Shown: positions 39,793 through 50,044, counted from the first letter of the stretch. The stretch: DNA of 64,000 nucleotides from Chthoniobacteraceae bacterium (GCA_028293625.1 JAQGOL010000040.1:179694-243693); one strand, 5' to 3'. Program-made: numbers and translations. Notes: generated from the letters alone by a model not told the origin.

Positions 39793-42487
39793 ATCGGCTC
39801 CGAACGGTTATTTCATGGAGAACATGATCGTCTTTCATGGGGTCCGGAAAGGCGGTCATGTCGCGAAAGGGTTTTACTTCGAACCGCCTGATCTTTCCAC
39901 CGCAGCACCGGCGCAACTCAACGCGTTTCAGGATCAGATCGGCCTGCTCCTGGCATCGCTGCATGAAAACCAACGACTCCAGGTTCAATGGTTCTGCGAC
40001 TCGGACTACCGCGCCGAGCTGCTGCGTTATAACGACGAGACCCGGAAGGCGACGAACATCTGGACTCGGCGAACGCGCAATGAGCGCTTTATCCGGTATT
40101 GGGAAGCCATGACCGAGCGCCAGTTGCGCCGGCAGCGGCTGATTCTGTATGTAACCCGCGCCATTACGGCAGAACCACCGTTGGTCCAGTCGAGGGAAGC
40201 GCGCCGGAACTATTACGACGCGCTTCTTGGACAACTTAGCGCGGAGTTCGATCACGTACATGAAATGCTGCTTGGGATATTTCCGGAGGCGCGGATCACG
40301 CCGATGGCCGACGTGGATCATTTCCGGCATTACAGCACGTTTCTCAATCCCTCGCTGACTCAACGGCCCGGCATTGATGTTGACGACCTGTTCGACCCTG
40401 TATTTTCCATTCATGATAACTGCTGGAACGGCGAAGCGGTGGGAAAGAGGAACGCCGGTTTCTACTTGGATGGCAATCATCATGCACTGCTGGTCCTCAG
40501 GCGATGGCCGAAGGTGAGTTTCCCGGGGATCATTCGCCGGCTGACTGATCTGCCGTTGCTCGACTACACAATAACCGTCAACATTGAGCCCGTTTCGGCC
40601 GGGAGGGAAATCGCGAGGGAAGAAAAGGCGCATGATCGGCTCGCTGGAGATTACGCGAGCGAGAAACGGCTTTCGCTTCTGACGGCGATGGAGAAGAAGG
40701 AACGCAAGATCGCCGCGCTTATGCAGGGACATACGCTGCCATTCAACGTGCAGTTTGTTGTACGAACCTGGGATCCGACTCGGGACGGGCTGGCGTCGAA
40801 GGCCGGAGCGATCAAGAGCGCAATCCAGAGCATGAATAGCGCGCAGTTCTTCGAGTGCGCGTTGCCAACCACGTCGCGGAACGTCTTCTACCAGACCTGG
40901 CCGGGGTGGAGTTGGGGAGACTATCCGCATCGCAAGCTCTATGGCGAAACGCGCTACATCGCGGACCTGTTGCCGTTCAGCTCCACGTTCACCGGGCACC
41001 TGGAAACGGCGGAAGCGATCTATGACGGTCCGGCGAGGAACCTGGTGGGCGTCAAAACGTTTTCCGGGTCAGGCACCGACGCCACACCGCAGCACGCCGT
41101 TTTGCTCGGAATGAGTGGAGCGGGGAAATCGGTCACCGTCTGTGACCTGCTCTCCCAGACCGAAGGTTACTTCGACTATACGGTGATCATTGAAGAAGGA
41201 CTTTCATACGGTCTCTACACACAAACGGTCGAGCCGGGAGCGCGTCCCATCATCATTCAGCCGGATGGCGATCTCACAATCAACTATCTCGATACGCATC
41301 GGTTGCCGCTGACGGCGGATCACCTTTCAACGGCCACGGCGCTCGTGGCGCGCATGGTGGGAATCAGCTCCGATGAAGACCGCCAGATGAACCGGCAGGC
41401 GCAGATCGCCAAGTATCTGAATCTGCTCTACGACGATATTTTCAACCAGTGGAGCCATGAGAATCCGGAGCGGCTTCTGGGAATCGCACGCCTGGCTTGC
41501 GCACTCGCCAAACGGAGACTTCAACGGATGCGGCCGGGCAGCACTTCGCTGGATATTTTTGCTGAGTTCCGCGATTGGCGAAGCAATGCGCCCGATGAGG
41601 GACAGGCTTATCTCGATCAAATCGCGGAGGCCGATGTCATCCGGTTTCTGAAGGAGCCCAGAACCGGACGGGAGGTGCGCAACGTGGCGTTCGCATTCTT
41701 TGCCCCGGCAGAACAGCCGACCCATCGGATGCTTCAGGAACTGATGCAGTTGGAACATGGCAACGACGAAATCCGGGAACTCGCCGACCGAATGCTGCCG
41801 TGGTGCGCGGATGGCAGTTATGGCCGGCTGTTCGATGGAACTTCCAACGTTTCCCTGACCGGAAAGATTGCGCATTTTGAGCTCGGTTATATTCCGGAAT
41901 CAGCCAAAGCGCTTCGGGCGGCTGCCGGATTTCTGGTCACCAACTACACGCGACAGCATATCGTGACGCTGCCCCGCGCCGTCAGGAAACGGAACATCTA
42001 CGAAGAAGTGGCGCGGCTCATGGACATCCCAGGCGGCGAGGAGATCGTGAAGGAAAGTTACACGCAACTGAGGAAGTTCAACTGCTGGAACATCTCGATC
42101 GTCCAGCAATACTCGCGGTTCAAGGAAAGCCGGATCCGGGCAGCGGTATTCGGAAACAGTCGCCAGTTTTTCCTCATGCGCCAGAATGACCGCTCCGATC
42201 TGGATGACATCGGACGGGACCTGGAGCTTTCCGCTGTTACCCGGCAGAGTATCCTGAGCTATCCCCTGCCCGACCAGCAGGCAGGAGAAAAATTCGCGGC
42301 ACTCACCTATCTGCACACGGATGCCGGCCGGCCTGTCTGCGGTACCATGCATAACGTGGCTTCGCCCGAGATGCTCTATTGTTCGAGCACAACCGGGGCC
42401 CACTTCGAAAAACGTGCAGAGGAAATGCAGCAATTCGATGATCCGGTGGCAGGGATCATCGCCTGCTCGACACGGCCGGAAGTGTAA
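39785..42487 (+). CDS. virB4: VirB4/TrbE-like T4SS ATPase
   Basis: HAVLLGMSGAGKSVTVCDLLSQTEGY (Walker A); size and position. Likely start MFESAPNGYFMENMIVFHG rather than 39755. Confidence 0.85.
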   Translation: MFESAPNGYFMENMIVFHGVRKGGHVAKGFYFEPPDLSTAAPAQLNAFQDQIGLLLASLHENQRLQVQWFCDSDYRAELLRYNDETRKATNIWTRRTRNERFIRYWEAMTERQLRRQRLILYVTRAITAEPPLVQSREARRNYYDALLGQLSAEFDHVHEMLLGIFPEARITPMADVDHFRHYSTFLNPSLTQRPGIDVDDLFDPVFSIHDNCWNGEAVGKRNAGFYLDGNHHALLVLRRWPKVSFPGIIRRLTDLPLLDYTITVNIEPVSAGREIAREEKAHDRLAGDYASEKRLSLLTAMEKKERKIAALMQGHTLPFNVQFVVRTWDPTRDGLASKAGAIKSAIQSMNSAQFFECALPTTSRNVFYQTWPGWSWGDYPHRKLYGETRYIADLLPFSSTFTGHLETAEAIYDGPARNLVGVKTFSGSGTDATPQHAVLLGMSGAGKSVTVCDLLSQTEGYFDYTVIIEEGLSYGLYTQTVEPGARPIIIQPDGDLTINYLDTHRLPLTADHLSTATALVARMVGISSDEDRQMNRQAQIAKYLNLLYDDIFNQWSHENPERLLGIARLACALAKRRLQRMRPGSTSLDIFAEFRDWRSNAPDEGQAYLDQIAEADVIRFLKEPRTGREVRNVAFAFFAPAEQPTHRMLQELMQLEHGNDEIRELADRMLPWCADGSYGRLFDGTSNVSLTGKIAHFELGYIPESAKALRAAAGFLVTNYTRQHIVTLPRAVRKRNIYEEVARLMDIPGGEEIVKESYTQLRKFNCWNISIVQQYSRFKESRIRAAVFGNSRQFFLMRQNDRSDLDDIGRDLELSAVTRQSILSYPLPDQQAGEKFAALTYLHTDAGRPVCGTMHNVASPEMLYCSSTTGAHFEKRAEEMQQFDDPVAGIIACSTRPEV

Positions 42488-42541
42488 GTCCGGCGGTTAA
42501 CAGCAACTTGCCGTTCAGAAATCACCTCAGGACGGCAAGTC

Positions 42542-42557
42542 GCTCCAAGGTTGGAGC
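42542..42557. promoter_or_regulatory. GCTCCAAGGTTGGAGC palindrome, 34 nt upstream of T4SS lipoprotein ATG
   Basis: Direct reading. Confidence 0.7.
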
Positions 42558-42591
42558 AGGTCCTAAGCGATTTCTCACTACAAGTATCCGC

Positions 42592-43008
42592 ATGAAGATT
42601 CGAATCATCCTCATAGCTTGTGTTCCCGTTCTCTTAACTGCCTGTGCTGGCATGAGTCCTACACGAATCGCAGCGGATGGCCTCGGTGCCGCGGGCGGCG
42701 CGCTCATTGGCGGAGTGCTTGGAAAGAACAATCCGCATATTACCGCGGCGGGCGCTGGGGCCGGGGTCTTGCTTGGTGAAACGATCGCCGCCGGAAGCGC
42801 CAAGGCTGCGGAGAAATCGTATGCGACCGGTTACGAGAAAGGCCGTAGCGACAGCGCCAAGGATCAGTTTCGACAGCTTGTCGAACTGCAACGCCAGCCG
42901 GGAAATATCGATAGCGGACTCAGCCTCTTCGATATCCCGCTTCCGGAACGGGAGGTCAACGGCGCCCTTCTCAATGCCAGCGTGAAGACCCTTCGGATTC
43001 AGGAATAG
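42592..43008 (+). CDS. Lipoprotein of T4SS operon (VirB7-like position)
   Basis: MKIRIILIACVPVLLTACAGMSP lipobox; Gly-rich segment. Confidence 0.65.
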   Translation: MKIRIILIACVPVLLTACAGMSPTRIAADGLGAAGGALIGGVLGKNNPHITAAGAGAGVLLGETIAAGSAKAAEKSYATGYEKGRSDSAKDQFRQLVELQRQPGNIDSGLSLFDIPLPEREVNGALLNASVKTLRIQE

Positions 43009-43012
43009 CCAA

Positions 43013-43810
43013 ATGAAAACCATTATATTCTGCGTCGCCTGCTCGGCTCTTACATGCCATGCCCAGCTTGTCGTCACCGATCCGATCTCTGACGCGCTCT
43101 CTGAAATCCAGCACGTCGAGGACATCGCCAAGACAGTCGAGATGATCGACAACCAGGTCAGACAAATCACCACGCTGACCCAGCAGCTTCAGCAGATCAC
43201 CGCCTACGTAAAGGCGTTCGGCGATCCATCGACGCTGCTCAGGATTACCGGCGCTGATGACCTTATTCGAAGCCTGAATACTACCGGGGTAGGCACGACA
43301 CTCAGTGAACTGAAGAAGGTCGATGACTCGTTCGCGGTGCTGCGATCGGACTTAAACGGACTATATCAGGGGATCGACGCGACGGTTCAGACACCCGGTG
43401 GCATCGAGTTGCCACGGGCCGGGGAACTCTACCGCAAGTTTGTCGCGGTGGAACAAACAGCCCGGAACTTCAGCGATGTCTTCGAGGATGTGAGCGAGCG
43501 GCGCCGAGTCCTCAAAGACCGCGTGGCTGAAACTACTGAACAACTGCAAGCAGCCGCGACCGATGCTGAAACGCAGAAGCTGACCGGGGTCCTGGCAGGC
43601 TACAACGCCGAGCTCGGATCGATCGATAAAGAGGTCGATCATGCCCTTGCCGAAACTCTCGTGCTCGACATCCAGAACCGGGCAGATCGTGAGAAACAGG
43701 AGCAAGCCAGGGCGGAAGAGCGGCAGGCCGAAGTAGCAGAAGCGCTCCGCAACTATTCGCGCACGTTTCGGATCGACTCCACGCCGGCCCGGTTCCCGCA
43801 AGGCAAATGA
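43013..43810 (+). CDS. VirB5/TrbJ-like protein
   Basis: Signal peptide, coiled coil with EMIDNQVRQITTLTQQLQQITAYVKAFGDP; position in operon. Confidence 0.7.
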   Translation: MKTIIFCVACSALTCHAQLVVTDPISDALSEIQHVEDIAKTVEMIDNQVRQITTLTQQLQQITAYVKAFGDPSTLLRITGADDLIRSLNTTGVGTTLSELKKVDDSFAVLRSDLNGLYQGIDATVQTPGGIELPRAGELYRKFVAVEQTARNFSDVFEDVSERRRVLKDRVAETTEQLQAAATDAETQKLTGVLAGYNAELGSIDKEVDHALAETLVLDIQNRADREKQEQARAEERQAEVAEALRNYSRTFRIDSTPARFPQGK

Positions 43811-43914
43811 TCAACAGGTTCAGTGTGGCTTGCGCGATCATCGCGGGCGGTGGGGTTGCATTCATTCTGGTGCTCTGGATCACGCTTGAGGTGCTTCACG
43901 CGATGGCTCGCTAA
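43807..43914 (+). CDS. 35-aa single-TM small protein
   Basis: Manual translation MINRFSVACAIIAGGGVAFILVLWITLEVLHAMAR*; ATGA overlap with trbJ-like stop; not in ORF track. Confidence 0.6.
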   Translation: MINRFSVACAIIAGGGVAFILVLWITLEVLHAMAR

Positions 43915-43982
43915 CCAGCCGTAACTGCCGTGCAAAGGTGCTCCGGAGCGCGCGCGAAAAATTGGTTTTTCAGAATATTTTC

Positions 43983-45056
43983 ATGAACGACTTCAACGTA
44001 TTGTTTCCGAACTTCCTGACCCAATGCGATCAGCTGCGTTCGGTGCTGGTTCCAATCAGCTTTGTCCTGCTCGTGATCGGGATGGTTTCCTTCACCGTCT
44101 CGGGACAGCGCAGTCCAGGCGCCTACCTGCGAACATTTGCACGCACCGCGGCTTATATCGTCCTGCTGACCCAACTAACGACTTGGGGAAACCTGATGAG
44201 CGAAACGGCCGATCAGACCGTAAAAAATGTGCTGCACGCTGATCCGGCAAAGGTCGGTGAACAGTATAACGCGAAGCTTCTGGTCCAAAGCGGACATGAC
44301 AACAGCGGGAGCTGGTGGAGTAAAATCAGCGACCCCAGCGCCATTGCCGAACAACTGGCAAGTTGGGCACTTCAAGCCTTCGGATTCCTGGGAAGTGTCA
44401 TTCTTTTTTACGCCTATCTGGCTCAAAAGTTCATCCTCTACATCGGATACGGGCTGTCGCCGATTTTTGTCGGGTTCCTGGCGGTCCGGACACTGCAATC
44501 CATTGGGGTCAGTTACGTTCTGTCACTGGCAGGCGTGATGTTATGGCCACTCGGCTGGGGCGCCGCTTCGGTTGCAACTCAAGGGCTGCTCGATTTCATG
44601 ACCGACCAAAGCTTTCTGACCGGCGGCGCGGCAGGCAGCGCCGGCTACGTATTCCAAAACCTGATCGGCATCGCGGTATTGGGGATCTGGGTCATCTTCA
44701 GCACGATTGCCGCACCGGTCATCCTGCAGAAAGCCATTTCCACCGGAGCACAAATCGGCTCGGCATTGTTAAGCGACGCCACCACGGTGGGAGTTGCGAC
44801 TGGAACAGGAGCGATGGGAGCGGCCGCAGCATTCGGCAGCGGACGCGGATTGGGGGCGGCATTGGGCGGCATAATAGCGGGAGCCACGGCAGGAGCGACC
44901 GCTCTCGCTGGCTCGTCATTAAGCGGAAGCAGTTACTCGCCTTCGGCGGCAGCACTGGCGTCGCTCGGTCATCACCGGCAACCAAAACCGGAGAAGAACG
45001 ATGACATCACCAAGGATCAAATCATCCAGGAACTACTCAAACGGATCCCATTATGA
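43983..45056 (+). CDS. virB6: VirB6/TrbL-like membrane protein
   Basis: Multiple TM helices, glycine-rich C-terminal region; start MNDFNVLFPNFL. Confidence 0.75.
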   Translation: MNDFNVLFPNFLTQCDQLRSVLVPISFVLLVIGMVSFTVSGQRSPGAYLRTFARTAAYIVLLTQLTTWGNLMSETADQTVKNVLHADPAKVGEQYNAKLLVQSGHDNSGSWWSKISDPSAIAEQLASWALQAFGFLGSVILFYAYLAQKFILYIGYGLSPIFVGFLAVRTLQSIGVSYVLSLAGVMLWPLGWGAASVATQGLLDFMTDQSFLTGGAAGSAGYVFQNLIGIAVLGIWVIFSTIAAPVILQKAISTGAQIGSALLSDATTVGVATGTGAMGAAAAFGSGRGLGAALGGIIAGATAGATALAGSSLSGSSYSPSAAALASLGHHRQPKPEKNDDITKDQIIQELLKRIPL

Positions 45057-45715
45057 CGTCCGACGAACTCAGACAAAGCATGCCCACCCCGCGCCAGGCG
45101 GTTATCTGCAAGGAGCGCGATTTCAGTCCCACCCGAATCTTCGTTGACCGTGACCGACTGGCGCGCTGGTGGTTCGGGTGCACGTGCGCAGTGCTTATCT
45201 TCGCCGCGGTGGACCGTTATCGGCTGGTCAACGCGTTCAAGCGCCGTGAGCAGGTCATTGTTATTGATCCGGCCGGCACCTTCTATGTGTCGCCGCTATT
45301 GAAATTCCAGGATGCCAACGCGTTGCACGCCCAGCAAAGCACGCTTGCCACGATCGCATTTCTGGAACGCAATCCGAAGGACTTCGACCACGGCGAGCTA
45401 CTCAAACAGCTCTTTCTCAAGAGTGCCATGGAGAAAGCGCAGGCACAACGCATCTCGGAGGACGCCGAGTTCAAAGCCAAACAACTTCACCAGAAAGTTG
45501 AGATAGGCCGAATCGACATCCTCGAAACGCGCGCCGAGTCGGTTCTTACCCAGGTATCCGGGCAACTGATCCGGACCGGCATTTTTCAGGAGAAAGCATT
45601 CACGGAGGCGCTGCCGTTCACCTTCAAGCTCAAGTTCCAACGCAATCCAAACATGGTCGAGAACGGCCGATTTCCGACCGCCATCAAAGACTTCAAGTAT
45701 GACACGAACCATTAG
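45053..45715 (+). CDS. virB8: VirB8/TrbF-like protein
   Basis: N-terminal TM (WWFGCTCAVLIFAAVDRYRLV) plus position between VirB6 and VirB9 homologues. Confidence 0.7.
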   Translation: MTSDELRQSMPTPRQAVICKERDFSPTRIFVDRDRLARWWFGCTCAVLIFAAVDRYRLVNAFKRREQVIVIDPAGTFYVSPLLKFQDANALHAQQSTLATIAFLERNPKDFDHGELLKQLFLKSAMEKAQAQRISEDAEFKAKQLHQKVEIGRIDILETRAESVLTQVSGQLIRTGIFQEKAFTEALPFTFKLKFQRNPNMVENGRFPTAIKDFKYDTNH

Positions 45716-46586
45716 TTTGCTCCTTCTTGCTGCGTGCACTTCACCGGGCTGTCTCCACTCGGCAGAGCTGCTTGATCCTATCCAAGAGATTACACTGGAC
45801 GATCACGCTGTTCAAACCGTGCCGGTCTCCGGGCAACGCGTAACCACGATCAGTTTCCCAGGACCTATCCAGGCAATCGATGGCGCCCTGGTTGCCACCG
45901 ATCCGCAGTCCCCTGCCCTTTTTCAGCTCTCCCATACAAAAGGGACTTCTTACTTCTCCGTGCGAGCCCTTGTCAGGGACGCGGTTACCAACCTCAACGT
46001 GCGCTGGGATGACAAAACCTATGCGCTCGAATTACACGAGAGCGCAAAGCCGTGGTATCTCGCCAATCTCAAATCCAAAGCAGCCAGTAAGCCGATAGCG
46101 GCCCGGCCTGTAACGCCGCCTCGCCTTATAGGTCTGCTCGATAAAGCCAAAGCATTTGCGGTTCTGAAGGCGCATTATCCCGAGGCTGTCAGCGATGTGG
46201 AGTTCCGGAGCGAGAAACCGTGCATCACAGAATGTTCGGACTACCGGGTCGAAGCTACCGAGATCTACCGGTTCAATGCCGAGGACACGCTGGTCCTTCA
46301 CCTCACGATCGTGAACAAAACGGACAAGGTAATCGAATTTGTTCCCGAGCAGATCCAAGTGAAAGCCGGACAACAAATCTTTTACCCGTCGCTTACGCAG
46401 CTTCCCGGATTGCTTACTCCAAACGAGAAGATCAGCGGTTACGTGGCGATCACAGGAACCTCGGATGGCGAGCGCAACGAGCTTTCCATCAAAAACGATT
46501 TCACGATTCTACTCGCCCGTGTGGCACCAAGCGAGCCGGTTCCGGCAGTCATGCCGGCCAAAACCAAAAGCAGGAGCCGCAAATGA
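45699..46586 (+). CDS. virB9: VirB9/TrbG-like protein
   Basis: Signal peptide; TTISFPGPIQAIDGALVATDP...NLNVRWDDKTYALEL; position. Confidence 0.65.
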   Translation: MTRTISLLLLAACTSPGCLHSAELLDPIQEITLDDHAVQTVPVSGQRVTTISFPGPIQAIDGALVATDPQSPALFQLSHTKGTSYFSVRALVRDAVTNLNVRWDDKTYALELHESAKPWYLANLKSKAASKPIAARPVTPPRLIGLLDKAKAFAVLKAHYPEAVSDVEFRSEKPCITECSDYRVEATEIYRFNAEDTLVLHLTIVNKTDKVIEFVPEQIQVKAGQQIFYPSLTQLPGLLTPNEKISGYVAITGTSDGERNELSIKNDFTILLARVAPSEPVPAVMPAKTKSRSRK

Positions 46587-47653
46587 ATCCGCGTAAATTC
46601 CTCAACTTCTGCGGCACCAAACCGGGCATTTTTATTGTGGGCCTGCTGATCCTCGCCATCGGACTATTAATCGCAAATACCCAACGGAAACGAGTGACCC
46701 CACGCGACGGATTCCAGGCAAAGCCCGGCACCGCCGAGGAAAAGCCGCAGTTGCTTGAAACCGTTACCCGCGCGATGGTTCCGTTCCGTCCTCCAGGTGA
46801 CGAACCGGCAAAAGCGACACCGATCGCACAAAAAAAACCGACGCAGGCACCCATCGTAAAGCCGCCTCCACTTACGCTCGTTGCTGAAACGGTGGTAACC
46901 AAGCCGAAACCAAAGGAGCGGAGCGCCGACTTTGCTCCATTCGGCCGGCTGATTCCTTGCAAGCTGATCGTCACGGTCGATTCCTCAACGATCAACACAC
47001 CGATCATCGGACTCGTCACCGGCGACGTGTATCATCATGGCAGACTTCTGATCCCGGCAGGCACGGAAGTTCACGGCACGGCGCAAATCGATCGCGTGAG
47101 GGAGCGGATTGCAAGTAACCGGCGTTGGATTCTCGTGTGGCAAACCGGAGAAGAACTCCATGTCAGCGGTCTTGCGCTCGATCGTGAGCACGACCAGAAC
47201 GGCGAAGACTGGGGTATTACCGACGGAAGCGCCGGTCTGCGCGGCCGCTTGATCGAGCGGGATGACTACGCCGAAATCAAACTGTTCGCCGCAACACTCC
47301 TCTCGGGCGCCACCGAGGCGCTTACCGAGAAGCGGTCTTTCGCTTTCGGCACTTATGCGCTTCCGAGCTTGCAAAACGCACCGCTCCAGGGTGCCCAGGC
47401 AGTACTCGACCGCTACGCCCAGCAGATCGAGCAGACTATCGAGCGTGACGGTTTCTATGTCCGGGTAGCAGCCGGCAAACAATTTTACCTGTACATCACC
47501 CAACCTATCGACCGTGCCGACGCGAAAGTTGCCGGCGTTGCAATCGGAACGGAGCCAGCTGGGAAAAGCGCCTCATCCCAGGACGAAGCGGCACTCAACT
47601 CCATTTCGTTGCGGAACTCGCGCATCGCCGAGGAGCACGCGTCGCAACAATAG
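46583..47653 (+). CDS. virB10: VirB10/TrbI-like protein
   Basis: N-terminal TM, Pro/Lys-rich linker, LIPCKLIVTVDSSTINTPIIGLVTGDVYHHGRLLIPAGTEVHGTAQID. Real start 46583 (ATGA overlap), not 46220. Confidence 0.85.
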   Translation: MNPRKFLNFCGTKPGIFIVGLLILAIGLLIANTQRKRVTPRDGFQAKPGTAEEKPQLLETVTRAMVPFRPPGDEPAKATPIAQKKPTQAPIVKPPPLTLVAETVVTKPKPKERSADFAPFGRLIPCKLIVTVDSSTINTPIIGLVTGDVYHHGRLLIPAGTEVHGTAQIDRVRERIASNRRWILVWQTGEELHVSGLALDREHDQNGEDWGITDGSAGLRGRLIERDDYAEIKLFAATLLSGATEALTEKRSFAFGTYALPSLQNAPLQGAQAVLDRYAQQIEQTIERDGFYVRVAAGKQFYLYITQPIDRADAKVAGVAIGTEPAGKSASSQDEAALNSISLRNSRIAEEHASQQ

Positions 47654-47658
47654 ACTTC

Positions 47659-48228
47659 ATGAAACTGATTCCATCGTTGCTGTTACTCACAGCCTACCTC
47701 AGCGGATGCGTGAGCAAACCCGCTCCAAAGATTGTAGTTGTTCCAGGTTCTGCGCGATCCGAGGCATTGAAGAGCACCTCCGGCATCCGTTATTCCGAAC
47801 GCATCGCGGAGTATCGATTTGGACGTTACATTGATCCGGCAGATCGTTCTACAATGCACGAGGCGCATCCCGTCTACCGGATCGAACGCCCCGCGAAATG
47901 GGACACACGTCCAAACAACGGAGGAGCCCGATTCGCCGTCACCCGAGAATCTGCCGTTCAGCCTGTCGTGTCAAACGACGCCGCCATAGCTGAGTTCAAC
48001 AAACAGAAAGCCGCGACCCGCGCCTTTACCGAACAAGCGGAATCTTTGAACCAGCGGCTTTCGGGACTCGCCCAGGCAATGAATGAAACCCGGCGGGTTA
48101 CCCAGCAGGGGCCGCGTATTGAAAAGGAAATCGACGCGCTCAAAAGCCGGCTCAGCGCAATCGAGGCACAAAAGGCGCCTGTACCACCCGTCGCCAAGGT
48201 CAACCAAGCTGCCGAGGAAAACTGGTGA
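47659..48228 (+). CDS. Putative lipoprotein, T4SS operon
   Basis: MKLIPSLLLLTAYLSGCVSK lipobox; 189 aa. Confidence 0.6.
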   Translation: MKLIPSLLLLTAYLSGCVSKPAPKIVVVPGSARSEALKSTSGIRYSERIAEYRFGRYIDPADRSTMHEAHPVYRIERPAKWDTRPNNGGARFAVTRESAVQPVVSNDAAIAEFNKQKAATRAFTEQAESLNQRLSGLAQAMNETRRVTQQGPRIEKEIDALKSRLSAIEAQKAPVPPVAKVNQAAEENW

Positions 48229-48266
48229 CGCAATTTTTCAGTCAGAAGAAATCAAACCAAAATAAC

Positions 48267-48470
48267 ATGCCAAAAAGCGCACTTATCAACGTCCCCGACG
48301 AGACGGTCACGCGGTACGTCGAAGCAAACGAGGAGATCGAACGTCGCCTTGGAAAAGCGCCAGGAGCCGAGTTCCTGATGGCGCTTGCCGTCGAGCGGGA
48401 AAATCCGGCGGAAATCGCCGAGACCTTCACCGAAACCATCATCCAAAATCTGCGCGAGGAAGGCGCATAA
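48267..48470 (+). CDS. Small hypothetical protein
   Basis: MPKSALINVPDETVTRYVEANEEIERRLGKAPGAEFL...; ORF track start 48225. Confidence 0.5.
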   Translation: MPKSALINVPDETVTRYVEANEEIERRLGKAPGAEFLMALAVERENPAEIAETFTETIIQNLREEGA

Positions 48471-48487
48471 CCGAGGAAACCAAACTT

Positions 48488-48859
48488 ATGATTAAAGGAA
48501 AACCTCAGCCCGAGAACAACGGCTCCGATGTCCGGCAGAACCCGGAAATCAACGCCAAGATCGACGCCTATATTCAGGCTAACCCAAAGCGCTGGGAATA
48601 TATCCAGGGACTGACTCCGGAGCGGATGGCACGCACCATTGTCCTTCAGGATATTCAGAAACAGGAGCGCACGGAACGGATGCGGAATAGCGTTCTCAAG
48701 AAAATCGAGGAAGATCCCGAAGTAAAGCAGGCTTACCAGACGTTGGTGAAGAACCTGCCTGAAGATCAACGGCAGAAGGTCATCGCCACTCTCGCGCTGA
48801 GTGCCCAGCGTGCACAGCAGCGCGGGCAGGCGCAATCGCAGCCTGCACAGCAGGTATAA
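48488..48859 (+). CDS. Hypothetical protein, last gene of T4SS cluster
   Basis: 123 aa; its 3' end is partly duplicated at 49975-50085. Confidence 0.6.
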   Translation: MIKGKPQPENNGSDVRQNPEINAKIDAYIQANPKRWEYIQGLTPERMARTIVLQDIQKQERTERMRNSVLKKIEEDPEVKQAYQTLVKNLPEDQRQKVIATLALSAQRAQQRGQAQSQPAQQV

Positions 48860-48997
48860 GCCCGCAGCCCGCCGCACATGAAGACTCCGGGGCTGGCCTC
48901 CGCGCAAAGGGTTGCGCTCCTGCCATCCCCGGAGACTTCACGTCCCCCCTTCCCTACGACATCGCCGCTCAATCGCGGCCATGTCGATGTTGGCCCC
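48838..48997. repeat. Long-hairpin dispersed repeat, copy 1
   Basis: CATGAAGaCTCCGGGG...GCGCAaagggtTGCGC...CCCCGGAGaCTTCACG plus second hairpin ACATCGCCGCTCAATCGCGGCCATGT. Confidence 0.85.
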
Positions 48998-49189
48998 CAG
49001 TCAGGGAGCACGCAGCACCCGCGGTTCATGCGCCATTGCGCTGTGCCCACAACCATTTGCCCGGTCACGAGCTTTCGGAAGAGTTCAACGCACAGATCCG
49101 GCGCTAATGTGCGGTATTGCGAACGATCCACCAGCTGGAGCCAGGAAGATGGGCTTGCTGAGCTCCGCTTAAGGTGTCACATTGAGCAC

Positions 49190-49432
49190 ATGGTCGAGAT
49201 TTCCATTCGTGAATTGCATATGAAAACCGGAGATTGGGTGAGAAAGGCCGCTCATGCCGACGGAATCGTGATCATGGAACGCGGTCAACCAGTAGCGAAA
49301 ATCGTGCCGTTCGTGAAAGATGACCAAGGGATTACCTTTGCAAATCGAATTTTGCTACCTGGATTTTCAGATCTTCCAAAAATCGGTCATGATTCAGGCA
49401 ACTACATTTCCGAAGATCGGGAGCGCGCGTGA
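49190..49432 (+). CDS. Phd/YefM-type antitoxin
   Basis: MVEISIRELHMKTGDWVRKAAHADGIVIMERGQPVAKIVPF; ORF track start 48878 is upstream. Confidence 0.8.
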   Translation: MVEISIRELHMKTGDWVRKAAHADGIVIMERGQPVAKIVPFVKDDQGITFANRILLPGFSDLPKIGHDSGNYISEDRERA

Positions 49433-49869
49433 TCTATTTCGATACTGCGTATGTGGCGAAGTGCTATCTTAACGAACAAGGCAGCGATGAGGTGCGTACG
49501 TTGGCCAAGCGGCACGGACGAGTGGCATGCTGTATTTTCGGACGCTTGGAACTAGCGGCCACATTTCATCGGAACTTCCGGGAAGGAAAAATCACGGCTG
49601 CACAGCGCGATCTTATATTTCTTCAACTCCAGGCCGATGAAGCGAACCACCTCTGGACCTGGCTGCCGATGACAGCGGACCTTCTGCTTGGAACGGCAAG
49701 TCGGTTCGGAGAATTTGATTCCTCCACCTATCTGCGCGCTGCTGACGCCCTGCACCTGGCTTGTGCGGCTGAAAATAACTTCAAGGAGATCTTCAGCAAT
49801 GATCGCCACCTCCTGGGTGCTGCTGGCGTTTTCGGGATAAAGGGGCAAAACGTAATTTCCACAACTTGA
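49429..49869 (+). CDS. vapC: VapC-like PIN-domain toxin
   Basis: MIYFDTAYVAKCYLNEQGSDEV...LRAADALHLACAAENNFKEIFSNDRHLLGAA; 4-bp overlap with antitoxin. Confidence 0.85.
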   Translation: MIYFDTAYVAKCYLNEQGSDEVRTLAKRHGRVACCIFGRLELAATFHRNFREGKITAAQRDLIFLQLQADEANHLWTWLPMTADLLLGTASRFGEFDSSTYLRAADALHLACAAENNFKEIFSNDRHLLGAAGVFGIKGQNVISTT

Positions 49870-50008
49870 GCTGAAGCCTGCAATATCTCTCTGAGACTTC
49901 CATTCAGATAAGAACCAGCGAGATTCAACGCCCAGTGCCACGCCAACTGGCCGATTACTGGCCCAAGATCAGCGCCAGAAGGTCATCGCGACTCTGACGT
50001 TGAGCGCT

Positions 50009-50044
50009 CAGCGCGCATATCAGCGCGCATATCAGCGCGCATAT
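50009..50044. repeat. 12-bp tandem repeat (CAGCGCGCATAT)x3
   Basis: Three identical contiguous units plus partial fourth. Confidence 0.95.
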
